From the NCBI RefSeq assembly GCF_000427095.1, contig NC_021487.1:2649233-2713232 (forward strand): 64,000 nt of DNA. Direction: 5' to 3'. Shown here piece by piece: positions 8,038 to 15,937 of this stretch; within the stretch, counting starts at the first letter, position 1; each line of letters starts with the position of its first letter. The notes beneath the pieces were generated by a model, which saw nothing but the letters and a program-made list of their open reading frames with translations, was not told where the DNA came from and searched no databases. This DNA is from Chthonomonas calidirosea T49. GTDB taxonomy: Bacteria > Armatimonadota > Chthonomonadetes > Chthonomonadales > Chthonomonadaceae. The position numbers and the translations under genes are program-made.

Positions 8038-11034
8038 GTGGTCTCTCGATACCCCTTAATTTGCGGGATTGTGTGTTGGCTTGCACTGAGCTGCTTTGGT
8101 CTATGGACAAAGGCTGCTGCTCAGGTACCTGAGGACATTTTGCGTGAGGTTCCCCCTCACTTTGAGGTCCCTTCCGGCTCCTATACGCTTGTGGCTACAT
8201 GGGCGGCTGCGGGGACGCTCTATAAACATGGAACGGGCAAGGCTGTTTCCGACCCTCAAGCCACGGAGAGCAAAGCTTGGGAGGCCTCAGTGGGGGAACC
8301 GAGCGCTGCCATGCTCTACGGACCTTACATCACAACCTTGCCCCAGGGCGATTATGTGGCATTTGCCCGTGTCGAGCGCACCAGCTCCACCGATGAAGAG
8401 ATCGTAGGCACGCTAGATGCATGCATAGATTACGGACAGAATATCCTGAACTCGGTAGATTTAGCCACGGCCGATCTTCCCCGTGAACACTACGTGGAGA
8501 TTCCGCTGCCATTCCACTATCCTGGTGGGGCGCTTGAGGTACGTGTGAACTGGGCGGGATATGCGAACTTGCGAGTGGATAAAGTGACGCTGTTTCGAGT
8601 AGAAGGGGCAAACCTCTCTCAGTTTATTCATCGAGCGCCGCCGGCCCGCGAGAGCGGGGAACCGAACCATTTAACTCCTCTCTTCGCGCCAGCAGGGACG
8701 CCTCTGTTTCCTCGCTCGCACACGCCTGCTTCCACACTAGAGGTGCTTGATCTGCGGAAGCAGGGGCCTTCTTGGCAACTCCTTTTGCTGAGCCTACAAG
8801 GGCTGGTCAATCGTCAAAGGCCCCGCATCTACTATCTCCTCAACGACCAAGACCCGTTTTGGTTGCGATGGATGCGCCAAAATGGTTGGATCAAGGGATG
8901 GAAGGAAGTAACCGATCCTCACCAGCTTCTCCAGGAGTATCGCAGCGTCTATCATGGGCTTGTGGTAACAGACCCCACACGGCCAGCATCGGTGAACGTT
9001 GCAACCATGATCGCCAGCATTGACGACCTTTTGGTCGCTACGCCCTCGTTAGCAAAAGAGCTTGGGCTTCCTGTAAAGGAGGATTTAAGAGGACGTTGGA
9101 CGACAGATGTACAGGCCTATCAGTGGGCGTTTGACAATTTGTGGCCTCACCTCAATCATGAGGTGATCTCTTGCACCTATCCGCAGCAAATGCCGCTGCG
9201 CGATTACCTTGTGGAGAATCGCATCTTTATCTTCTGGATTTCGGGGCCTATTGACGGGGCAAGGCCAGGAGCTGATCCGACAGCAGAAATGCACCTTATG
9301 GAGCAGCTTCTTGCCAAAATGCCAGCGGACGCTCCTGTCATCAGCTATCCCTATGCCGGGCAGGATGTCGGAGTTGGCGAAGGGCCTGGAGTTACTCTCT
9401 TTGCTGAGTTTGGGCGCTATTTGGTAGGTAGTACCGACTGCAGCAACCTCAGTGTGCATAGCGGGATTCGGCTGCCGAATTTTCACCAGCGCCACCCAGC
9501 GCCGCCGAAGTTAGACCCGCGCAAAGTCTACGTCTCCTGGATCCTCTCGGATGGCGACAATCTGCCGGTACTCAGTGTTTTCAACTTCCCGGTGCTCTGG
9601 AAAAGCCCGGTACGAGGTACTATGCCCATCGGCTGGACGATATCGCCCTCGTCTTGGCTGCTTATGCCCGATATCGCCAACTACTACTACCAAACGGCCT
9701 CGCCAGATGATCAGTTCGTGGGGGCCGTCTCCGGCATTGGTTATACCTATCCTGATTCGTTCGGGGCGCGTTACAAGGCGCCTTATCGCCAAGAGGTCTT
9801 CGATCGCTTTCTGTATCAAACGGCCGAGGGCTATCGTCATATGGATATCGTGGACGGCTGGATTATGGGCATTACGCACGACTCGCTATTAGACCGTTAT
9901 GCCGAGGACATTCCCACATTGCAGGCGCTCTTCCCAGACTACGGACGCCGTGTGGGTTCTTACGATGAGGCCACCTACCCGATTGTTCGCAACCTACCGG
10001 TGTTCCATGCGGTGACGAATTGGAATGGCCAGCTGTCACGTGAGGAGCAGATCGATTCATTAGTGGAGCAGATAAAGGCTATTACACCGGAACGTCGCCC
10101 CGCTTTTCTGCATCTATTTGCGCTCAACTGGTTCACCGATCTCTCCATGTTACCAGAGATCATGAGGCGCTTAGGTCCCGACTATGTGGTAGTGCGCCCG
10201 GATGTGCTAGGGGCTCTCTATAGAGAGTATCTGAAGAAAGAAAAGCTGCTGGTGAGCTGTCCAAATCTCATAGCGCGTATCATTGGGTTGCCTTTACGAT
10301 TCCAATGCACATTAGAGAACGTGGAATCGCATCCGGTCTCTGCACAGGTTCGAGTGACGGACGGCATGACGGACGTTGAGATAGAGGGAAATCTAGCCGC
10401 GTTGGCTCCAGATGTGAAAGTCCCTGTAAGCGTGGCCGGTGTGCCACAAGCAGATACGGTGCAGCTTGAAGCGACGGTAGAAGGGGGCCCCTCGCACCGA
10501 ACAACGGTACAGCTGCGCTCGATCGACCCAAGTGAACTTGTGGGCGGTTTAGAGGTGCTGCGGACAAAAAGTGGTACGCTTCCCACATTGAGCTATGTTC
10601 AGCATTTTGATGTGAGCGCTCTCGCCCACCAAACAGGCGCTATGGTTACGGATCCTAGAGCGATTGGGGGCAGGGCTTGGCAGGTCTTACCGGGGAAAGA
10701 CCAGGCAGGTCATGCGCTTTTCGGCCCCTATGTGCCGATGCCGGCGGGAGACTACTTGGCGTTGTTCCGCATAGAGCGCGTAGGAGAACAAGAGGGCTCC
10801 GTAGGCTTAGTAGATAGCTGTGTAGGAGGTGGGGTGCCTGTGCTCGCCGAACGTGGGGTGCTCCTGTCGGAGCTGCCACTAGGCCGTTATGTGTACGTCC
10901 CTCTTGTTTTTCATCATCCCGGCGGCGCCTTAGAAACGCGCTTCTATTGGGATGGTAAGGTGGGCGTGCGGATGGATGGGGTAGATCTATGGCGCATCAG
11001 CGGCGGTACAACGACCACGATGCGTCGCCCCTAG
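8038..11034 (+). CDS. Large secreted GxGYxYP-domain protein with duplicated flanking domain
   Basis: 998 residues. The start is GTG at 8038, with AGGAGG 6 bases upstream and a signal peptide ending at AAAQ. The core (residues ~245-740) contains the family-defining GIGYTYP (566-572) together with WILSDGDN and HLFALNW segments of GxGYxYP putative glycoside hydrolases. Residues ~45-195 and ~855-998 look like two copies of one beta-rich domain (LYGPY..PQGDYVAFARVER / LFGPY..PAGDYLALFRIER; FHYPGGALEVR / FHHPGGALETR), so the catalytic core is bracketed by a repeated, probably sugar-binding module. An Ig-like segment (~755-840) precedes the second copy. Substrate unknown. Confidence 0.75.
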   Translation: MVSRYPLICGIVCWLALSCFGLWTKAAAQVPEDILREVPPHFEVPSGSYTLVATWAAAGTLYKHGTGKAVSDPQATESKAWEASVGEPSAAMLYGPYITTLPQGDYVAFARVERTSSTDEEIVGTLDACIDYGQNILNSVDLATADLPREHYVEIPLPFHYPGGALEVRVNWAGYANLRVDKVTLFRVEGANLSQFIHRAPPARESGEPNHLTPLFAPAGTPLFPRSHTPASTLEVLDLRKQGPSWQLLLLSLQGLVNRQRPRIYYLLNDQDPFWLRWMRQNGWIKGWKEVTDPHQLLQEYRSVYHGLVVTDPTRPASVNVATMIASIDDLLVATPSLAKELGLPVKEDLRGRWTTDVQAYQWAFDNLWPHLNHEVISCTYPQQMPLRDYLVENRIFIFWISGPIDGARPGADPTAEMHLMEQLLAKMPADAPVISYPYAGQDVGVGEGPGVTLFAEFGRYLVGSTDCSNLSVHSGIRLPNFHQRHPAPPKLDPRKVYVSWILSDGDNLPVLSVFNFPVLWKSPVRGTMPIGWTISPSSWLLMPDIANYYYQTASPDDQFVGAVSGIGYTYPDSFGARYKAPYRQEVFDRFLYQTAEGYRHMDIVDGWIMGITHDSLLDRYAEDIPTLQALFPDYGRRVGSYDEATYPIVRNLPVFHAVTNWNGQLSREEQIDSLVEQIKAITPERRPAFLHLFALNWFTDLSMLPEIMRRLGPDYVVVRPDVLGALYREYLKKEKLLVSCPNLIARIIGLPLRFQCTLENVESHPVSAQVRVTDGMTDVEIEGNLAALAPDVKVPVSVAGVPQADTVQLEATVEGGPSHRTTVQLRSIDPSELVGGLEVLRTKSGTLPTLSYVQHFDVSALAHQTGAMVTDPRAIGGRAWQVLPGKDQAGHALFGPYVPMPAGDYLALFRIERVGEQEGSVGLVDSCVGGGVPVLAERGVLLSELPLGRYVYVPLVFHHPGGALETRFYWDGKVGVRMDGVDLWRISGGTTTTMRRP

Positions 11035-11086
11035 CTCATTCAGCAAGACATTCTGCTGAGGCCTTTGTCTCTCAGTAGAGCAGGTG

Positions 11087-11114
11087 TAGGGAGCAAACTT
11101 GTGTTTGCTCCCTA
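11087..11114 (+). terminator. Terminator-like hairpin after GxGYxYP gene
   Basis: 12-bp perfect stem (11087-11098 / 11103-11114) with a TTGT loop. No T-run follows, so efficiency is uncertain. It sits between convergent genes and may serve both. Confidence 0.5.
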
Positions 11115-11169
11115 TGTTCGCATTGCAGCGAAGCCCCGCTATTGGGTGCCGGGGTTTGCATCGTGACGA

Positions 11170-12471
11170 TCAGCCTTGCGCAAGCCGTTCTTTTATAGAG
11201 CTAACAATGCTCTCTAGAGGCAGCTCCTGCTGTTCACGGGTCGTTTGATTACGGAGGGCTACCACGCCACGAGCTAGCTCGTCCTCACCGAGAAGCAGGG
11301 TATAGGGGGCACCCAGATCGTCTGCACGTTTTAGCTGTTTCTTGAAATTTCTTCCTTGGTAGTCCATATCGGCGCATATGCCAGCCCTGCGAAGATCGTG
11401 GAGTAGGCGAACAGCGATAGGGCGCAGACGCAGGCTATCCCCTAACAAAATGAGGAACACCTGCGGGTTTTCATCCTCTACAGGTAAGACAATGGAGAGA
11501 GCTTCCAGAGTGAGCAGGCAGCGCTCGACTCCCAGTCCAAACCCGATGCCGGGGGTTGGAGGGCCGCCACACTCCTCCACAAGGCGATCATAGCGTCCTC
11601 CTCCGCAAAGCGCGTCTTGTGCTCCCAACCCTTTGCCCTTCACCTCAAACACGGTGCCGGTGTAGTAGTCAAAACCACGAACGAGCATAGGGTCCACTAC
11701 AAAAGGCGTCTCAAGGGCGTGAAGATATTCTTGCAATCGCTCGAATTGATCGCGGCTTTGCGCATCGAGATAGTCAAGCAGTTTAGGAGCTTCGGCTAAA
11801 ATCTCTTTTTCTTTCGGGTCTTTGGTATCGAGCATCCGCAGCGGGTTCAGCTCGAAGCGCTTTTGGGCATCTTGGCTCATTTGGCTAAGGTAAGGACGAA
11901 CATAGTTGCGCAGGGCTTCGAGATAGCGGGCACGTGCCTCAGGCGTGCCAACGGTATGGATATGCAGGGCGAGTTCCGTGATGCCCAATGCGCGATAGAA
12001 ATCCATGGCAAGGGTGATGACCTCTGCATCTATAGCCGGGTCTGAGGAGCCGAACACCTCCACGCCGAGCTGCTCATGTTGTCGGTAACGCCCTTTTTGG
12101 CCTCGCTCGTAGCGGAAATTTTGGCTGGTGTAGTAGAGCTTGAGAAGAGGGTATTGGGCAAAAAGGCCATGCTCGATACAAGCCCGAACTACGGGCGCTG
12201 TCCCCTCTGGTTTCAGAGTAAGGCTTCGCCCACCCCGATCGGTGAAGGTGAACATCTCTTTGCTGACGATGTCGGTGGTTTCACCGATGCTACGCGTAAA
12301 GAGCTCTGTCTGCTCCAGGATCGGCGTACGAATCTCACGATAGCCGTAGTACCGACAGAGGTTTTGAAAAGTTCGTTCCACATAGCGCCATTTTGCCGAG
12401 TAGAGCCATGGCTCTTTCGATGGCGGATAGGGCAACACATCGTACATGTAGGGGGGAGCGGAATAACGCAA
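11170..12471 (-). CDS. hisS: Histidyl-tRNA synthetase
   Basis: Class II synthetase charging tRNA(His); 433 residues. Motif 2 region GRYRQHEQLGVEVFG and the histidine-specific FDYYTGTVFEV and CGGGRYDRL are present. The C-terminal anticodon domain begins near 'PQVFLILLG'. The start is the TTG at 12471-12469, which has AGGAGG 5 bases upstream and gives the family-typical N-terminus LRYSAPPYMYDVLP. The longer open frame beginning at 12546 is excluded because a near-consensus promoter lies inside it (12508-12537). hisG is elsewhere in the window at 59610. Confidence 0.95.
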   Translation of the reverse strand: MRYSAPPYMYDVLPYPPSKEPWLYSAKWRYVERTFQNLCRYYGYREIRTPILEQTELFTRSIGETTDIVSKEMFTFTDRGGRSLTLKPEGTAPVVRACIEHGLFAQYPLLKLYYTSQNFRYERGQKGRYRQHEQLGVEVFGSSDPAIDAEVITLAMDFYRALGITELALHIHTVGTPEARARYLEALRNYVRPYLSQMSQDAQKRFELNPLRMLDTKDPKEKEILAEAPKLLDYLDAQSRDQFERLQEYLHALETPFVVDPMLVRGFDYYTGTVFEVKGKGLGAQDALCGGGRYDRLVEECGGPPTPGIGFGLGVERCLLTLEALSIVLPVEDENPQVFLILLGDSLRLRPIAVRLLHDLRRAGICADMDYQGRNFKKQLKRADDLGAPYTLLLGEDELARGVVALRNQTTREQQELPLESIVSSIKERLAQG

Positions 12472-12507
12472 TAGGGCCTCCTTTTGCCATGAAAAAGTTC
12501 TCTGTGC

Positions 12508-12537
12508 ATTGTACATTCTAGCCGAGAGAAACGTCAA
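12508..12537 (-). promoter_or_regulatory. hisS promoter
   Basis: Minus-strand TTGACG (12537-12532), 18-base spacer, TACAAT (12513-12508). This gives a ~30-base leader before the TTG start of hisS. It lies immediately downstream of the protease terminator. Confidence 0.75.
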
Positions 12538-12542
12538 ATGAG

Positions 12543-12586
12543 GCAAAAAAACACCCTCCGCTTCACGCTGAAGAAGAGGGTGTTGA
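12543..12586 (-). terminator. Intrinsic terminator of S53 protease gene
   Basis: On the minus strand, AACACCCTC pairs with GAGGGTGTT around an inner TTCA/TGAA stem and is followed by seven T residues. It lies 19 bases after the protease stop at 12605: a classical Rho-independent terminator. Confidence 0.9.
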
Positions 12587-12604
12587 GCAAGCGGTCGAGA
12601 AGAT

Positions 12605-14869
12605 CTAATTCGCTGTCAAATTAAAATCGTCCACGACGAAGCTTGTGGGAGCAAAAGTGATCTGCGTACCCACAAGTCGGAGGATAATGACTTGACCTGC
12701 TAATGTAGTGGGTAGAGAGAAGGTCTCCTTTACATAGCCCGTATTGGCGTCAAGGTTTGAGAAGGTGTGAACGAGGTCAAGCAAGTTGCCATTGGGATCT
12801 AATATCTCCACTTGAAGAGTATCCTCAGCCGTAGTGGCCGTATTCGCCGTGTCGATATGGAGGTAGAAGGAAAGGGTTATATTGGAGACAGCGCTAGGTA
12901 TGCTCACAAATTGCTCTAGGATATCGGTATGCGGCAGCGGATAACCGCAAAGCCAAGCATCCCAATAGCCTGCGTGAGGAGGTTCGATCAGGCTGTCCGA
13001 AATGACGCCCGGGGTTACAATCCATGGACTTGGATCGAAACCATTTTCAAAACCCGGATTTCCGATGAGGTTTGCGGGAGGCGGCGGCTGGACGAGTTCG
13101 GCATAGAGATTGGCACCGTTAAAGCTTCCTAAGCCAGTAGCATCGTCGTAACCGGGAACCGCCGGATAGAATCCATTATCTCCCGTTGTGATATCGTGGA
13201 AGTCATTGGCATACTTCGTGCTGTTTCTAGCGATATTATATAAAACAGGGTTGATAAACCCGATCGGGTTTTGATGAATGGCGGTGAGGCCTGCATTTAT
13301 ATCTGCTGTAAAGGCAGCCCAAAGCGGAGCAGCTGCGCTGGTGCCACCAACCGTAAACCAGCCGAAGTTGTTATTGACATATATGTCATAGCCCGTATTT
13401 GGATCGGCATCTAGGGCTACATCTGGGACATTCCGTAGAGATAGCGACCCTAGTGAAGCAGGAGAGATCAGTCCATATTGATAGCCTGGGAGAGCCCAGT
13501 AAATACTGATACCCCCTCCTCCACCACCGCCGCCGTCAATGACATCATTATTCCAAACTGTTTCTGAGGCATAGGCTCCGCCGGGTCCATTGGTAGTAAG
13601 TGTTGTTCCGCCCACACCCGTTACGAACGGCTGATCCGCGGGATTATCTACGCTCAGAGTAAAGCCATCATCATAAGCTCCATTATCGCCGGCTGCATCG
13701 AAGAAGGACTGTCCCTGCGTCGCCATTTGAACGAACGTGTAGTTTTCTGCGATAAGGTAGGAAAGGGGTGTTTGATCTTCTGGAAGGCCCCATGAGCAGG
13801 ATATCGAGGTGGCAATATCGTCGTTTGCTATGGTTGCAAAATTGAGTAGAAGATCAAAGAGACTATCTGGAGATTCGTAGACGAGAATTTCTGATGCGTT
13901 GTCAGATAAGGCGATCATCATATCTATATCTAATGTCACTTCAATTTGTCCGCCAAGGGAAACAGGTGTCCCTTTAAAGCCGTCAAGCAACACATTTTGA
14001 AGCCTTGGCGCGTTGAGACCAAATTGGCTGACATATTGAGTTATATCTGATGCCACATAACCATCGAGCTCCACAAGCCCTAGTATTTGTTTATCTCCAC
14101 GCAGCACACTCGACGTAATGTTGTAGGCGGTTTGTATATCGCTTGGCGCAAGTCCGCCAGCAGGTCCCGTGCCAACGTTTAATGGCCTTGGACCGGTGTA
14201 GATGGGAGGGCTATTGATAGGGACCGAAGGCCCACCTTGGGTGGGTGGATATGGACTTCCAATGAATGGTGGTTGCCCGTAACCTCCTGGAAATTGGAGA
14301 AGCGGTTTTAATTTTCCTGCATTATCTAGCCCTACGATCCCCACAATAGGTACAGGTGGGGCTACAGGGTTCTGATCAGGCGCATAAAACTTGCTGCCGT
14401 CTGGACCGGTATATTGGCGCAGCTTCACATGGAAAGCGTTTTGAGCTTTCATTGCCGATGTGGTAACGCCGAGTAAGAGACGGTTCTTATAGGTTTGCGT
14501 TACCTGAAAACCTTGCGATTTCGCCCATTGAATCACCCTGTTGTAGTCGGCCTGGGAAAGGCCAAACATATCCCCAAACTGTTGTGGGGTTAGGTAATGA
14601 TGATAAAGCGGGTCGGTAGGCGTATAAATGCGCTTAACATAGTTATCAAGTTTCTTCTGGTTCGGCATTTGGAGCACCAGCATCAGTTGCAGAGGTTGGG
14701 TTGGTGGTAAAGGTTGCCCAGGAATTGAGCGTGCGACAACGGCAGGCAGATGCCCCTCCAAGCGGTATAAAGGTTTTTGACCGATAGCGCCTTGGACCGA
14801 CAGTATCAATGCACCAGCGCTGCTGAGCAGCGCGAGACGGTGCAGCAACTCCGTTAGTAAACCCCTCAT
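12605..14869 (-). CDS. Secreted S53 (sedolisin/kumamolisin) serine-carboxyl protease
   Basis: 754 residues: signal peptide; pro-kumamolisin activation domain (~35-190, with YHHYLTPQQF); S53 catalytic domain (~240-595); and a C-terminal jelly-roll-like domain (~600-754, NPGFENGF...FVVDDFNL). The catalytic Glu310 and Asp314 (E-V-T-L-D), oxyanion Asp395 (AAGDNGAYD) and Ser511 (GGTSAAAP) are all present. A calcium-site segment (DFHDI, GYDDATGLG) is also present. Active, acid-stable extracellular endopeptidase expected. AAAGGAG precedes the ATG. A paralogue of the same architecture is at 45770-47959. Confidence 0.92.
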   Translation of the reverse strand: MRGLLTELLHRLALLSSAGALILSVQGAIGQKPLYRLEGHLPAVVARSIPGQPLPPTQPLQLMLVLQMPNQKKLDNYVKRIYTPTDPLYHHYLTPQQFGDMFGLSQADYNRVIQWAKSQGFQVTQTYKNRLLLGVTTSAMKAQNAFHVKLRQYTGPDGSKFYAPDQNPVAPPVPIVGIVGLDNAGKLKPLLQFPGGYGQPPFIGSPYPPTQGGPSVPINSPPIYTGPRPLNVGTGPAGGLAPSDIQTAYNITSSVLRGDKQILGLVELDGYVASDITQYVSQFGLNAPRLQNVLLDGFKGTPVSLGGQIEVTLDIDMMIALSDNASEILVYESPDSLFDLLLNFATIANDDIATSISCSWGLPEDQTPLSYLIAENYTFVQMATQGQSFFDAAGDNGAYDDGFTLSVDNPADQPFVTGVGGTTLTTNGPGGAYASETVWNNDVIDGGGGGGGGISIYWALPGYQYGLISPASLGSLSLRNVPDVALDADPNTGYDIYVNNNFGWFTVGGTSAAAPLWAAFTADINAGLTAIHQNPIGFINPVLYNIARNSTKYANDFHDITTGDNGFYPAVPGYDDATGLGSFNGANLYAELVQPPPPANLIGNPGFENGFDPSPWIVTPGVISDSLIEPPHAGYWDAWLCGYPLPHTDILEQFVSIPSAVSNITLSFYLHIDTANTATTAEDTLQVEILDPNGNLLDLVHTFSNLDANTGYVKETFSLPTTLAGQVIILRLVGTQITFAPTSFVVDDFNLTAN

Positions 14870-15017
14870 AGATAAATCTCCTTTCTTTATCTTTCCTAAA
14901 GCTCTCCTTTACTCGCCTAATAGGATGCGGTACTCCTAGTACTTCTGTTCTAGTTTAGTCCCTTCTAATCTATGTCTGGTCTTTTTTGGTGCAAGAAACA
15001 CGAAATCTCTCGTGCCT

Positions 15018-15046
15018 ATTATATCAAACGTGCGCTTTTGGCGCAA
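15018..15046 (-). promoter_or_regulatory. Promoter of S53 protease gene, with inverted repeat over the -35
   Basis: Minus-strand TTGCGC (15046-15041), 17-base spacer, TATAAT (15023-15018), giving a leader of ~140 bases. An inverted repeat TGCGC-N5-GCGCA (15031-15045) covers the -35 and spacer and could be an operator. Confidence 0.75.
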
Positions 15047-15136
15047 GCAGTTTTTTTAGTTTGGTAGACGTGTTCGAAACTTGCTACGTTTCATAAGTTT
15101 TAAAGAGAGCCTCGCCGGCTGGCCGCGCCAAGTAGG

Positions 15137-15937
15137 TTATCTTAATGAGGTCTGATAGATGCCGATAATGCGGTCGGCAGCCGCATAGGTGCTATCGCTA
15201 ATGCGCTCTCTACGGACGATAGTGCCATCGGGGCGGGTGAAAGTACGATAGGTAATGACTCGGTAGCCGGGCACTCCGATGGAAAGGAGTCGCGCATGCA
15301 GACCATGCCCTCGGCTGTTATTAGATAGTATCATCGTTTTACGCTGTGGTTGTGTGGTAGAGAGGATCTGGGTTTCCACGTGCGCTTGGAGAGTCGGTTG
15401 CTTTGGGGCCCAAAAGCTTGCCTCTAGTGTGTCCTGGGTAGCTCGGCACTCGATACGAACGGGCCATGGATAGGGGTTTTTGAAGCGCAGATCAATGATC
15501 GTTTGTGCCACGGCGGCATCTCTCCCCGGCGGCACGTATTCCGGACAGAAGTGATGCGGGTGCCGTTCCACAATCTGCATGCCGGCAAGGAGGGCTGCAT
15601 TGTAGAGTGTGCTGGATGTTTGACACACCCCTCCCCCAACCGCGTTGACGAGCTCCCCATCGTAACTCACTGGTGCCTGCACGTAGCCATGGTCTGCCGA
15701 CCAAGAGCCGACGCGTTTATCAAAAGAGAAAAGGCCTCCTGGTGGCACCACCGCACCGTTAACGGCCCATGCGGCGAGGCGGGCGTTTCGACGCTGTGAG
15801 GGGCTTCTGCCGCGCAGGCTGCTGACATATCCTGCAATACGGACCTCCCTAGGTGGGGATGTGGCGGCGATCTGCAAAAAGCCGTAACCGCTTGCCAACG
15901 CAAACAGGCCAAGCCCGAGGGCCTCTGTCCACCGCAT
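15137..15937 (-). CDS. VanW family protein
   Basis: 266 residues. One N-terminal hydrophobic segment (signal anchor) precedes a VanW domain with the hallmark NAVGGGVCQTSSTLYNAAL (residues 98-116) and FSFDKRVG. VanW domains occur in vancomycin-resistance clusters and many envelope proteins; they are thought to act at the peptidoglycan, with no proven reaction. It is the last gene of the operon: its ATG shares a base with the A2M stop (TAATG), so coupling to alpha-2-macroglobulin is strong. Cys105 in the motif is conserved in the family and might be catalytic. Confidence 0.88.
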   Translation of the reverse strand: MRWTEALGLGLFALASGYGFLQIAATSPPREVRIAGYVSSLRGRSPSQRRNARLAAWAVNGAVVPPGGLFSFDKRVGSWSADHGYVQAPVSYDGELVNAVGGGVCQTSSTLYNAALLAGMQIVERHPHHFCPEYVPPGRDAAVAQTIIDLRFKNPYPWPVRIECRATQDTLEASFWAPKQPTLQAHVETQILSTTQPQRKTMILSNNSRGHGLHARLLSIGVPGYRVITYRTFTRPDGTIVRRERISDSTYAAADRIIGIYQTSLR

